Shown: positions 34,501 through 44,389 of the stretch, piece after piece
Numbering within the stretch: the first letter of the stretch is position 1
Layout: each line of letters begins with the position of its first letter
Source: Myxocyprinus asiaticus
Lineage: Eukaryota; Chordata; Actinopteri; Cypriniformes; Catostomidae
DNA: 64,000 nt
Assembly: GCF_019703515.2 (NCBI RefSeq)
Contig: NC_059374.1
Coordinates: 19,203,095-19,267,094 of the forward strand
Direction of reading: 5' to 3'
Notes under the pieces: model-generated
Databases searched by the model: none
Seen by the model: only the letters and a program-made list of their open reading frames with translations
What the model was told of the DNA's origin: nothing
Made by a program: the position numbers and the translations under genes

Positions 34501-37500
34501 ACAACCTCCGGGTGGAACCGGTTTCGTCCCAGGTAGTGGCACGCAATACAAGCAGATAAGCCCGGGATAGCCGGCCGGGTGTATCGCTTGCACATAGCGC
34601 CTTTCACCTCCTCTGAGCTGAAGACGTGCACCATTAATTCACAGTAGTGTTCACAAACTATGTTCCTTGGTTGACTTCCTCCAACCCCTGTGGCAGTCGA
34701 GTTTTCGGAGAGGCTCGCTGCCGGCCCAGTACACATGCTAACTAAGAGCCCTGTTCTGGGGTAGGTGCTCCGCATGTGGTGGTTCCCTGTAAGGTAACCC
34801 CATGCGAGGTATATCTTCTGCTAATTCGTTTCCCTGTTGGCAAACTGCATCTTCCTTGGGCAGAGCCCCCACTACCACTGTCTCAATGTTTGTAATAACT
34901 CCTCCCCCGTTGGGTAGGATCTACCATGAGACCCTCCACATGGTCGGCAAGACCATGTGATGTATTTTTCCAATTAAATATCCCCCCCTCTCTTTGGGCG
35001 AGGTGTGGTCTCTGCTGTGTCCTCCCCTTGGGAGGGATAGTCCTCCTTGTTTTTTAGGGAGTGGAAAAAAAGAAGGGGAAAAGAGGCCACGACTGGGTTA
35101 GCCTGTCTCTATCTTTTGGGTAGTTGACTTGTCCCCAAAGGGCCGTTCGACACTCATAACTATGTTGGGGGAGGTTACGTGTCGGCCTGGTGCGCTGGCT
35201 ACAAGGCACACAGTCGTCTGCCCTTCACACACTGCCAGTTCACATAACACAGTTCAGCCAGTTGTGGCGTTTTGTATAGGGACCCCTAGTGTCACTACAT
35301 CAACACAACGTCAAGTGAGTGACAGATAGGGAACGTCCTGGTTACTTGCATAACCTCCATTCCCTGATGGAGGGAACGAGACGTTGTGTCCCTCCTGCCA
35401 CAACGCTGAACTACCCACTGAAATGGCTGGACCTTGTCTCGGCTCCTCAGCATAAAACCTGAATGAGGGGTTGCATACCAGCTCCTTTTATACACGTATG
35501 TCCGGGGGAGTGGCATGCAAATACCACTCGCCAATTTTCATTGGCCTTTTATCAAAGACCAGAGGTGTTTCGGGCTCCCGAGAGTGACCCCTAGTGTCAC
35601 TACATCGACACAATGTCTCGTTCCCTCCATCAGGGTTCGGGTAAAGCCCAAAGTATACTTCGATTTTGCCGCGAACGCTCAGTGTCTGCGTACAGTTTAA
35701 CGTGAGCCTGTCAAAGTATACTTCATTTGACAGTGCGCGCATATACAGGCGTTTGGCGCATGCGCACTACGACTGCTATGAGACACTGGACAATTTCTCT
35801 TAGGAGTTTAGATGCAAAAAGATGTCTTTATATTCCTTCATACTCAAGTTAGGTATCTCCTGACCTCCTCACACTCTCTTGACGTACATATCTACTATTG
35901 TTGTTTTTACCTTCGTCTCCTGTTATTTACTGACGATTATGTCTTCTAGCGTTTCTTCATGACAGCAACAGCTCAAATGTGAGTATTTCCACCTTGTGGA
36001 TCCACTAATTCATGCAAATAAATTCAGGCGCATGCGCAGTCTTCACGTTCAAAGACACGTGGTTAGAAAAATCGGGCTGCACGTGTTCAGAGCTCGAGCA
36101 CTCTGCTGATGACGAGATTTGCATCACACATCCTGTACTCAGCGTTCGCGTCTGACCGAAGTATACTTTGTATGCTTAGGGGGTTAAACTTTTGAACAAG
36201 TCAATTCATACAATTTCCGCATCTCGTACTATTATTACGATTTGTCATGAAACTGGTTTGTGAACACCCTTCAGCTTTCGCAAAAACAGCAGATGCATGT
36301 AATGTAATTAATGTTTTATGTAAATAATATTATTTTAAAAATATGTGTAACCCAAGTAATGTAATAGTAACTTAATTGAAAATCAGTAAATGTAATCTGA
36401 TTACAATAATTTTTAATAAAAAAGTAATCAGATTACAGTAGCTAATTACTTTGTTATTGTGTCACACCCAGTACTGGCTATAATAAGCTCATGCAAGCAT
36501 ATGATGTACAGTGAAGGAAATTGTTTAATTTGTGCAAACTTAATCAATATGAAAGTGTAATTTTGAATGTATCCTCACCTTCTTGGCTATATCATAAAAG
36601 CTTTGTCCTGCTTTCTCCACAATATCACCCAGCCGAAATATAGGACAATATGGGTGAAGTGTCATATCATGTGAGCAGTTTTTTAAATATGCTGCACTGA
36701 TATTGTCAACATTTGATCTGAGGTAAAAAACAAAACAAAAAAACATTCTAGGCATGCAGAGTAGTGTTAGAATGGCATATTGCTAATACAGTGTTATATC
36801 CAGTGAATTGTTTTATATACTTGTTTCTTACATAGAGTAAATTTCTTACTTGAAGAAGTCAAAGTTGGAAAATCTGATGAAGTTCTTTATGTACAAGGTG
36901 AAGTCTTCAGCTTTCAGCAAGGGCTCTCTTTCCAATAAAAAAAAAAGTCAAGGTTAGGCAGTGCATTGAGATTATTTATTGAGTTAGAGTCAAATCCTTG
37001 ATTGCTCTGGACAAAGCTAACCTATTCAAAGAACATTTCACTCATAAATAAACATTATACGTTGGATTACAATATTATTTCATCACTATTATGGATTACA
37101 TTTCATCACTGATCACTTTGCTTGCATTTGTCACTGAGCACTGTCTGGGCTGAGCTTTTTAACAGAACTTGAAAAGAGCTGTAAGCCTTTTATAACATAA
37201 AATGTCCCTATTAACTGATAGATATAACTGAAATATGTGTCCTGAGAAATCACACCACTCTCTGTGACAGCGCTAGGCACAATGGAAGCCTAATTATGCC
37301 ACATTACATTTTTTTTTTTTTTTTTGGAAAGTCAGAATTATGAGATAAAAATTATCAGAAAGTAAGACATAATTGTGAGATTTTAAGTCTTAAATATGAG
37401 ATACGAAATCATTAATATGACAAAAAATAATTTATGAGATAGTGGGACCTATTTTAAGAGTGCTACTGCTAAGCGCTGCACTATGCTTAAATTATACATA

Positions 37501-40500
37501 TGGCCATGGCCATGAAGTTTGGGTATTTTCATGCATGTATTTTCGTAGGCGTTAGTCTTGGCGAAAAAGTTTGTTGCAATTTAATTCTGAGGTTCTTCTC
37601 TGGTTATTGTGCCTATTATATATTCCACTCCCTGTCAAGCAACACCGATATAAATGAAGACAGCACATTCATAAGAATTTGGGCAATGGGTTGTATGCAA
37701 TGCATTAAAATAATAGAAATATGAACCATTTGTGTCTTATGTTCTTTTGCACTTTAAAGTAAAGTGTTCCGGGTTCAGCTCAACCTACAGCATTTCTGGC
37801 ATAATACTGATTACCACAACAAAAGAAATTTCAACTCGTCCCTCCTTTTTAAAAAAATAAATACAAAATCTGGGTTACAGTGAGGCACTTACAATGTAAG
37901 TAAATGGGGCCAATGTTGTGCTTGTCAGGACTAATTGGATGTAGACTGCATTTAATTATAAAGAATGTAAGTATACTGTAATTAATCTTATTGATCTACT
38001 GATACACAAATCATAGCTTGTATATTTCTATAGTTTTTTAATATCATCTGTTGCTGGTGGAATCCCCAAACTCTAAATGCAGAAACTGAGTTTAGACTTT
38101 GCACCATGAATAAAGGTGGTTCTCAGATGTCTTAATGCAATGACCTATTTCTCAGGAAAATAGGAAATTGTGATTTGCGACACTTCATTTAGTTTGCGTG
38201 CATACACCCAGGGTTTGCGTGCTTACACCCACAGTAGCGCAAACACTCCCACCCACACCCACTTGCTCTTTGCGCTGGCACAATTTAGCAGTCTCATGAA
38301 AACTGGATAAGACTCAGCACATGGTCGTTGCATGTTGCACTATGCCAAGTGCAGTCATGAAGCCCTTTATCTCATAATAATGACTTACTATCTCATAATT
38401 GTTACTTTTTATCTCAAAATTATGACTTTGAATCTAACAATTATGACGTATTAATCTCATTAATATGAATTATGTCTTACCAAAGCACTTTTTTTCATGT
38501 AGCAGAAACAGGCTTCCATTCACCTAAGACCTATAAACAGCAAAAAAGCATCAGGGGAGTGGCACGCCCTTTTTTTTCAGTAAATCAGAGAACTAGGTTA
38601 ATCAGGTTTTAGAGAGGGCGTGTGGTAGAAGGGATGGGGCAGTCCAATTCAGTGACTAAATCTGGCCAGAGACCACTATTATTAAAATGAATGTTAGAAA
38701 ATGGAATGTGCAATGGATGTAGAAAATGAAGTCCCGCCTCACAGGTGAAAGTGCCAATCACCTCTTAGATACAGACATTGCCTGCCATTCAACTCGAGAA
38801 GGCACATATGCATAGCTGAACCAACCTGGGGGGGGGGGGGGGGTTGCGTGATCTGAGCTAAAGAAGCATAATTTATGATACCATTGTTGTCAGATTTTAC
38901 TGCTGATTTTAAATATTTTCACTGATTGTTATTCAGCTTGATTGCTGTACTTTTATGCTGCTTGTTTACATAGAAAATAGCTCCTAACTGACTTGCCTTG
39001 AAAGGGACTTTGGTCTGGGTTAAAGGGGTCATGACATGAGGATTAACATTTCCCTTGATCTTTTGACATATAAGAGGTCATTGTACAATAAAAACATACT
39101 GTAAGTTTCAGAACTGAAAACTTCCTCAATATAAAAAAAGCATTTATATAAACCAAGCTGCAAAAGTGGCTCGTTTGGAATTTGTGGAACTTGTGACGTC
39201 ACAGGGACCAAATACATCTGCATATGACAGCCTCTTCAGCAAGATATCAACTCCTATTTTTTCATCATTGTACCCTTGGCCCCACCCACTGGTGCTCAGT
39301 CAGTCACACAAGTGAAGAGGAGAGAGATGGGCCTGTCATGGGCAATTCATCCAAAGTGGACTTACACAGGACACCTTCATGTGCCTGTCTGGATTTAAAT
39401 GTTTTTTTTACATAAATGTGCACGGATTTGACCGTTATCATACATCTCGCATCACTTTTAAAAGATGCAGCATCAAGTTATAACTCTAAAAGGGATTCCC
39501 CATTTTGTTTCATTCAGCTGTGGTTGTTGGGGTTATGGGCTGATCAGCCAGTAAGTACGCTCTGTGTGTGTGTGTGTGTCGTGCTTCTCCCTCCCTTATG
39601 TGTCTGCCATTTTGTTAATTACCTGCCTCAGCTCATGGCACTCATTATCAGTGATCTACTGCAGCTGTTTCCATTCTGTTAATCACCTCTCTCCCTCTAC
39701 TGTAACTCCCTGTGTTTGCTATCTTGTGCCAGTTTGTTTTGGTTCTCCAAGCTTCTACAGCCTCTAGTGCTCTACTCTTGTGTGTTTTCAGTGTTTTCTC
39801 CACCGATCTCTGACAATTTCTTCTTAGTGTTTCACAGACAGACTCCGGATTAGCATTCACTCCTCACCCCTGTTCTTTGGTCCTGATTTGTCAGCCACCA
39901 GCCCTCCTGTTCTCCCTGGGCTTCCTTGTGGCTCTCTCCCATCTGTCGGTTCTCCTGTAGTGGGCCACTGGTTTGGTTTTCTGTCTGGTTCCGGCATGAG
40001 CGCTTTCCTGGTCCTATCTTCATCCAAATCTGGTCCATCCATCATTCTGGTCTGGTCTATTCATCGGGCTCCATCCGCTAATTGGGTCAGAGTCAAGTCT
40101 CCTCTGGGCCCAGTCCTTCTTCCAGTCCCCCCAGGCCTAAGCCAGCCATTGCTCAAGTTCAGCCCCTTACCCTCCTCTCCAACTAAAAAAACCTCTGCTC
40201 TTGAGTCCTCCTTCCAGAAACCCTAACAGTGCTGTCTTGCTGTTATGCTGTTTTGAAGGCATCCTGGACCATTTTTGCACTCATCTGTTCTATTTTTAAT
40301 TGTTGGTCTTTTGTAAACATGCACTCATTGGATGTCTTTGATCATTTTGATGCATTTCCAGCGATTTTTGCACCAAGTTTCAAGAGTGGAACAAGCAGAA
40401 CTTTCCAAAACATGTCTCATTCTGCTGCTGTGACTGACTGGGAGAAACACACGCCGTTCTGTGTGTAAACAAACCGGGAAAATGTGAGATGTGAAGACCA

Positions 40501-42879
40501 GCGTCTCTGCTTTGGCCTGTTGAAGCACCCAACATCACTGTGGATAGTATAACATTTGCATATTCAGAAGATTTCAGAGTGGATTGCTTGTGGAACAGTC
40601 ACAATATGATTCAAGTTTTGCAAAGGAATTGTTATTGAAAGATGGGGTAGTTAAAATTGGACTATTGCACGAAAAACCGTAAGTAACCAATTTTATTCAC
40701 AAATGTTCTTAAATGTCATGACTGTTTGATCGTTTATGCTGTGCTTGAGTTAACAGTTTGACACATTCAAATGAAATGTGTTTTTACGTGTTAACCCTGA
40801 AATATAGTTTTACAATGTTGTGAGGAGTTTGTTCATTTTCTTAGGATTGAATTTCAAACATGCCTGTATTAAAAGGGCTACACGATGTTAGCTAATCACA
40901 GTGGGCATTTACGTTGAAGTCTTAAAGGGCCAGACAGCTTAAAACCGAGCATTTCAGACAGAAGGCCAGAGACAGGGTGGAAAATATGACTAAATTATGA
41001 CTTTGGTGTAAGAAAACCCCCCCAAAACCCCCAAAAACTTACTAACATGATAAGTGGTCTTCAGGAAATATAATAAAATTACTATTTTTTTCAAAGAATG
41101 TCACTCTGTGTGACCTCTAAATCAACAAAATGGCTGAACTCATTTACAGCACCTTTCAGAGTGAACAAAAATCATCTTACTCTGGTGGTTGGCTTGTTTC
41201 AACGGGACACCAGCCATAAATTTCACAAGTCCTTGAATTGTCTTTGTTTTTCAAACATATGCCTGTCTTAATTCCTAAGGAGAATAAATCACTCATTTGT
41301 TACATACTTTTTAAAAAAAAAAAAACAGCAAATTTCTGAACAGCAGAAATATTCTATTATATGTAGCATGGTGAACAACTCTATACAACTCTATACAGGC
41401 TTTACATAAAATTAAGTTCTTTGTTTATATTCATACCATTGCCAGCCACAACAGCCTTTCCCTGTGTACAGTCTTCATTCTGAGTGCAAATGCCATCCAG
41501 TACCTTAGGATTCTAAACATGACATATTGTACACGTTATTAGCAGTAAACATAAACCTCAAGCACACAAACCCTTACCTTTATAATTTAGTTGTGCTTGG
41601 CTTCTCTGTCAAAAGTTGTAAGACTGTAAACTGTTTCTTCGAGAAACTAAACGATCAAAACAATCGCTAACTGACATTGTAATGGCAAATAAAACCCCCG
41701 AGATTCCCTAATATGATACCTATAAGGTATTGCACACCAGTTTATACCAAGCAACTGTAATGCTCTTACACTCTTAATGGAACATAATGATGAGCTAGAG
41801 AGCAAACAGGGTGTGACGAGCCATTAGTAATTGCTTGGAAAAAGGGGCTATTTGAAACTAAACCCACAGAGTAAAGGAACAGAATAGAATACCAATCAGC
41901 AATACCATTCAAAGTAAGCAGAAACAGTTATAATAAGGATTTTTGTGGAATATTATGTCAGTTTATGAAGCTTAATGTGTTTGGGATATTTTTTTTTATT
42001 TTTTTTTTACTGCCTATTGTATCATCTTACAGGCTTATTAATAACTGATGTAAGGACAAATTAACAGTTAAAAAAGAGGTTTGTCTTACCTCTGAACAGT
42101 TGCCTAATCTTTGGTTTCTGGTCTCTATAAAATTGGTTGTTATAAAAAGACTATTTTCACCCTGGAAACAAAGTTAATCAAAAAGACATTTTGATATTTT
42201 ATGATATATGCACACAGAGTGTCACTCTAAAGGTTTAAATCTAACATATATGGGAATTTGTATTTGGCTTTTATAAAGTTTTTCTGGACAAATCTAAGCC
42301 TACTTTTAAAGTCCCTTGGTCATGTTGTAACTCACCTGTTGTGGGATAACATAGTCTTCGGGCCCCCAGAGCTCATATCCTGTTGTGTTGATGAGTGCAA
42401 CTCCTTTAACTTTAGTTGCCACAGAACTCAAAATAGTTTCATCTGTTACCTGGTAGCGTTTATTCCTAACAAATACCCAGCTGTTTGGATAATACCAAGT
42501 TAAAACATTTGCAATCGAACCAGTAAAGTCTTAAAAAGAGACATTAAAACAAGAGAAGATATTAGACTAGAGGTTTATTCTGACAGTCTCTGAAAGAGTT
42601 TAATAATCTCTATCTATACAAAGTGTCCTTTTTAATGTCTCCAAATGTATTAATCTTTTTTGTTTCATAGCTGACATAAGATGTTTTTAACCTTAAGCTA
42701 AAGCCACAATGAGGTTTGAACAAATTAAATAATTGCTCTTACCCGATTAGATATCCAATGATGATGAGCTGAAACATTCTGTATAACATTCCAATTTTCT
42801 TATTCTGCGCAACCACATATTTGACTGTTTTATATTCAAAGAAAAATCTCACAGGATGATCACTATTCATGCAAGTCAT
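28450..42879 (-). CDS. P2X ATP-gated cation channel (P2X5/P2X8-like), 11 exons
   Basis: Joining the 11 exons gives 387 residues, with every junction at GT/AG and phases compatible. P2X subunits form plasma-membrane trimers opened by extracellular ATP. Visible features: N-tail with FFEYKT; TM1 about 29-50; VKGV with K69/K71 (ATP phosphate-contacting lysines); ten ectodomain cysteines (one in exon 3, two in exon 4, three in exon 5, two in exon 7, two in exon 8); FRLGDI; N288-F289-R290 and K308 (ATP site); TM2 about 324-352; and YRGSK (362-366), the conserved YxxxK trafficking motif. The N-terminus and [14 protein letters not shown] resemble P2X5 or the fish P2X8 group most; I cannot choose between them. 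The C-tail is short. Introns 5 and 7 are swollen by transposons. The gene is convergent with FAM222B, with a dead copy downstream. Confidence 0.93.
28679..29239. mobile_element. TTAA-flanked MITE in P2X intron 10
   Basis: TTAA at both ends with inverted termini AAAGGGATA and TATCCCTTT. The left side reads ATAATCCACCCAAAACAG, a very common fish repeat start. Non-coding, about 560 bp. Confidence 0.85.
29370..29435 (-). CDS. P2X exon 10
   Basis: [20 protein letters not shown] then GA, 22 codons covering the first part of TM2. Acceptor CTCCTTTTCAG, donor GTAAGT. Confidence 0.95.
29550..29643 (-). CDS. P2X exon 9
   Basis: [21 protein letters not shown] then [11 protein letters not shown]; carries the ATP-site lysine of YKVFGI. 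Donor GTACGT. Confidence 0.95.
29713..30130. mobile_element. TTAA-flanked MITE in P2X intron 8
   Basis: TTAA at 29713-29716 and 30127-30130; ends TTAAAGGTGCATTC and GAGTGCACCTTTAA are inverted. An inverted relative lies at 62329-62515. Confidence 0.88.
30216..30343 (-). CDS. P2X exon 8
   Basis: [20 protein letters not shown] then [12 protein letters not shown]...AGYNF; two cysteines and the N-F-R motif split over the junction; donor GTAAATG. It is separated from exon 7 by 6.2 kb filled with transposons. Confidence 0.95.
30680..32345 (+). mobile_element. Tx1/L1-like LINE fragment (ORF2 endonuclease)
   Basis: The plus-strand frame from about 30899 ([28 protein letters not shown]) continues with a frame change at about 31095 to [15 protein letters not shown] and [10 protein letters not shown], the apurinic endonuclease domain of LINE ORF2. 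It is interrupted by a hAT MITE at 31401-32229 and resumes at 32238 ([13 protein letters not shown]). It is then cut by the DIRS element; the reverse transcriptase part is absent. The 5' limit is approximate. Confidence 0.82.
31401..32229. mobile_element. hAT-type MITE nested in the LINE
   Basis: Ends CAGAGGTCAGCAACC and GTTGCTGACCCTTG are inverted, Charlie-like termini. The flanking 8-mers CCTTAGAG and CCCTAGAG are a duplication with one mismatch. It lies between two pieces of the same LINE endonuclease frame, so it inserted after the LINE. Confidence 0.88.
32357..32520 (+). repeat. DIRS left inverted terminal repeat
   Basis: Pairs with 35462-35636. It starts TTCCCTATCTGTCACTCGCT and contains the TATA box TATAAAAG at 32513-32520. 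Confidence 0.88.
33041..33580 (+). pseudogene. DIRS gag / RNase H fusion remnant
   Basis: About 100 residues of acidic/Ser-rich gag-like sequence run straight into [20 protein letters not shown], which belongs at the C-terminal end of the DIRS RT-RNase H polyprotein, and a C homopolymer (about 33446-33461) follows. The join marks a large internal deletion removing the YMDD-type catalytic part. Confidence 0.75.
33562..34559 (+). pseudogene. DIRS tyrosine recombinase (stop-interrupted)
   Basis: The first part (33562-34014) holds the N-terminal arm-like and core-start region ([10 protein letters not shown]..., [14 protein letters not shown]). A stop at 34012-34014 and a frame change separate it from 34077-34559, which has [10 protein letters not shown] and then [20 protein letters not shown] and [11 protein letters not shown], i.e. 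the H-x-x-R and tyrosine of the phage-integrase catalytic set. In DIRS this enzyme integrates the circular cDNA. One frameshift/stop breaks it. Confidence 0.88.
35275..35420. repeat. DIRS internal complementary region
   Basis: The first half is complementary to the left end (GACAGATAGGGAA against TTCCCTATCTGTC). The second half is complementary to the right end (CTGATGGAGGGAACGAGAC against its inverse at 35615-35635). In DIRS-type elements this templates joining of the ends. Confidence 0.82.
35462..35636. repeat. DIRS right inverted terminal repeat
   Basis: Inverted copy of 32357-32520 ending CTCGTTCCCTCCATCAGG; the inner part contains the inverse of the TATA segment. Confidence 0.88.
35644..36178. 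mobile_element. MITE with CAAAGTATACTTCG termini
   Basis: Inverted ends CCAAAGTATACTTCG and CGAAGTATACTTTG, with sub-terminal GCGAACGCT / AGCGTTCGC also inverted. Non-coding, about 535 bp. The family is not assigned; no clean target duplication seen. Confidence 0.75.
36579..36717 (-). CDS. P2X exon 7
   Basis: Acceptor [28 protein letters not shown]...[15 protein letters not shown]...YDIAKK (46 codons); donor GTGAGG. It contains the signature CPIFRLGDI. Confidence 0.95.
36850..36927 (-). CDS. P2X exon 6
   Basis: [20 protein letters not shown] then SNFDFF; the family block ENFT.FIKN.IRFP. The acceptor is the weaker ATTGGAAAG preceded by a long T run; the donor is GTAAGA. Confidence 0.88.
37281..38518. 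repeat. Foldback-like element with nested repeat
   Basis: The left end (AATGGAAGCCTAATTATG, then a 19-T run and AATTATGAGAT words) and the right end (ATCTCATAAT words, ACTTTTTTTCATGTAGCAG, AGGCTTCCATT) are inverted. The 37757-37920 fragment of a TTAA element lies inside. Confidence 0.55.
38827..38844. repeat. Poly-G tract
   Basis: An uninterrupted run of about 18-20 G residues in the P2X intron, able in principle to form G-quadruplex structure. Confidence 0.9.
39888..40226 (+). other. Proline/serine-rich open frame, not recognised
   Basis: A 112-residue frame ([20 protein letters not shown]...) in a pyrimidine-rich insert. No domain, splice context or family is recognised. It may be part of an unclassified retroelement; I would not call it a gene. 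Confidence 0.15.
41181..41274 (-). CDS. P2X exon 5
   Basis: Acceptor [30 protein letters not shown] then [11 protein letters not shown]; the conserved WCPVE and three cysteines. It ends in phase 2 at GTAAGATG. Confidence 0.93.
41437..41512 (-). CDS. P2X exon 4
   Basis: [20 protein letters not shown] then VVAGN plus one base; two cysteines; donor GTATGA. Confidence 0.93.
42090..42161 (-). CDS. P2X exon 3
   Basis: 24 codons, [20 protein letters not shown] then NCSE; first ectodomain cysteine. The acceptor ends at 42162 and the donor GTAAG starts at 42089. Confidence 0.95.
42336..42480 (-). CDS. P2X exon 2
   Basis: Acceptor CCAAACAG; encodes [16 protein letters not shown]...TKVKGVAL...EDYVIPQQ (48 codons); donor GTGAG, phase 0. 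It contains the ATP-contacting lysines of TKVKG. Confidence 0.95.
42743..42879 (-). CDS. P2X exon 1 (start)
   Basis: ATG at 42879 (revcomp of CAT 42877-42879) begins [18 protein letters not shown], with 14 residues before FEYKT as in P2X5. It ends with two bases of a Gly codon at donor GTAAGA (phase 2). Confidence 0.9.
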
Positions 42880-43690
42880 TCCTGCTTGTTCTCCAAGAAT
42901 ATGATGCGCTCACACACCCTCCCTCCTTAAGAAGCATCACATCATCTTGCAATTTACATGTCACATATTCTTCATAGTCTACTCCTACATTAATTTACTT
43001 GCCTAATAATTACATTTATAAACACTATTTAGTTTTAGCAAGGAAAAACTGCTAAATTTGAGCAAATTTAATGAAATGAGCATTAAAATTTTCCAGAAGA
43101 TAGTGAACGCTGAAAATGAGCATAGGAAATCCAGTCCCCTATGTATATAAGGGAACCCAGTACCACCACTCCCTATACGCATATTTTGTAGTCTGCGCAG
43201 GGCACCAATCCCCCAGGGGGGCACAATCTTACCCTAGGGGGCACCAGAAAGTCCACCAGCTGCCATTCCTCGCATGGTATACTTTATTTTAAGGACCCGA
43301 TAGCAGTCACGGAACACAGACGATCGCAGATGATCGCAGTGCTCGCACCATGCCTTGCATCCCACCTCACGCCTTAGAAAAATATTAACTATTTCAAAAA
43401 GTTACAATTCTTACCAGCTCATCTGAAATGCCTGTCTGCTTTCCTCAACCTGAAAAAAACAACTGAGCATTTCTATGGGAATCTTTAACATCTTCACTGA
43501 CTCCACGTATGACTCAATGGATATATTTCATTCATATAAAAGTTTTGTGTGGATAACAGTCCTACAGACCGAAATTGCACATGTTGTCAGCCACTGACTG
43601 TGTCTTGTGAGACACAAAGTTTTATTCCTGCAGGGGGCACTTGACGCTCTGAAAACCAAATCCTCCATGCATCCGCATTTATCTCAGAAC
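42880..43690. other. Upstream flank of the P2X gene
   Basis: Should contain the P2X promoter (minus strand), but no TATA box or clear element is seen. At 43195-43255 a GC-rich repeat fragment with GGGGGCACC words occurs. Confidence 0.4.
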
Positions 43691-43699
43691 GTTTTATAT

Positions 43700-44125
43700 C
43701 CCTTTGGAGACATTTTACACTGAATAGTTATTTTTAATAAAAACTGATAATTCCAAGGATTTATACCTGTGAATGGAAATCCGCCTCAGCATTATCTATA
43801 AAAGCATTTTCAAAAATCCTCATCCAGTAACAACAAACGATTGGTCCATTCTTGATTGGCCCATTCCTAGCCAGCGCTGAGAAAAGTAACAGGCAACACG
43901 TATCTGCAACTTCAACATGCTATTTTGCATTTAAATCTCAGAGTGTTTTATATCTCATTGGAGACATTTTATATTATAAAAATTGATAGTTGAAAGGATT
44001 CATACCTGTGAATGGAAAGTCGCCTCAGCATTATCTAGAAAGGCATTCTTAAAAATCCTCATCCAGTAATAATAAACGACTGTGATTGGCCCATCCTAGC
44101 CAGTGCTGAGAAAAGTAACAAGTAC
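43700..44125. repeat. Direct duplication, two ~185 bp copies
   Basis: Segments 43700-43890 and 43945-44125 share long runs, e.g. ATACCTGTGAATGGAAA, CCTCAGCATTATCTA and AAAATCCTCATCCAGTAA, ending in GCTGAGAAAAGTAACA. The offset is about 240 bp; copies are perhaps 85-90% alike by eye. Confidence 0.85.
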
Positions 44126-44389
44126 CACCACCCGTGACGCCACCGTCTATACTAGAGGGGGATTGCGTGACATTTGTTGGGCGATATCAATTTGTACAAC
44201 GGAGACATGACTTCAGTTTTTTGTCCGATTATGACAGACTCACAGTCTCACAATTGCCAGGTATCTCATCCTAAATTATTTTCAGCGTTGATAAAAAAAA
44301 ATATATAAACAAGGACAAATGCATGATTGGGGGGACAAATAACCCCCTTCACAGCGTCCCCCCAGTTCTACGCCAATGTTTAAAATGGA

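Larger units (their letters stand above)
32357..35636 (+). mobile_element. DIRS-like tyrosine-recombinase retrotransposon, internally deleted
   Basis: Inverted terminal repeats (32357-32520 and about 35462-35636) plus an internal complementary region (about 35280-35420) complementary to both outer ends, the defining DIRS layout. TATAAAAG at 32513 sits in the left repeat. Inside are a gag-like frame (33041-33350) fused directly to the end of the RNase H region ([18 protein letters not shown]), then the tyrosine recombinase (33562-34559). Most of reverse transcriptase/RNase H is deleted, so the copy is dead. It inserted in the LINE at about 32345. Confidence 0.9.
30344..36578 (-). other. P2X intron 7, a transposon nest
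   Basis: Holds, from low to high coordinate, a LINE endonuclease fragment, a hAT MITE inside it, a DIRS element also inside the LINE, a MITE, and a stretch of GTAATCAGATTAC words (about 36290-36475). All are intronic; the splice sites on both sides are intact. Confidence 0.85.
36928..41180 (-). other. P2X intron 5, repeat-filled
   Basis: Contents by eye: inverted pair AATGGAAGCCT (about 37281) and AGGCTTCCATT (about 38510), bounding an element with TTATGAGAT/ATCTCATAA words; a fragment of the TTAA element family (37757-37920); a poly-G tract at about 38827-38844; a TTAAAGGGGTCATGACATGA-type repeat from about 39018; and a pyrimidine-rich, open insert at 39540-40225 of unknown origin. Confidence 0.6.

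Noticed and set aside
33562..34559. Host or phage integrase
   Set aside because: It sits between DIRS inverted repeats and is the DIRS tyrosine recombinase.
39888..40226. Proline/serine-rich 112-residue protein
   Set aside because: Explained by pyrimidine-rich composition; opposite-strand frames are equally open and no family is recognised.
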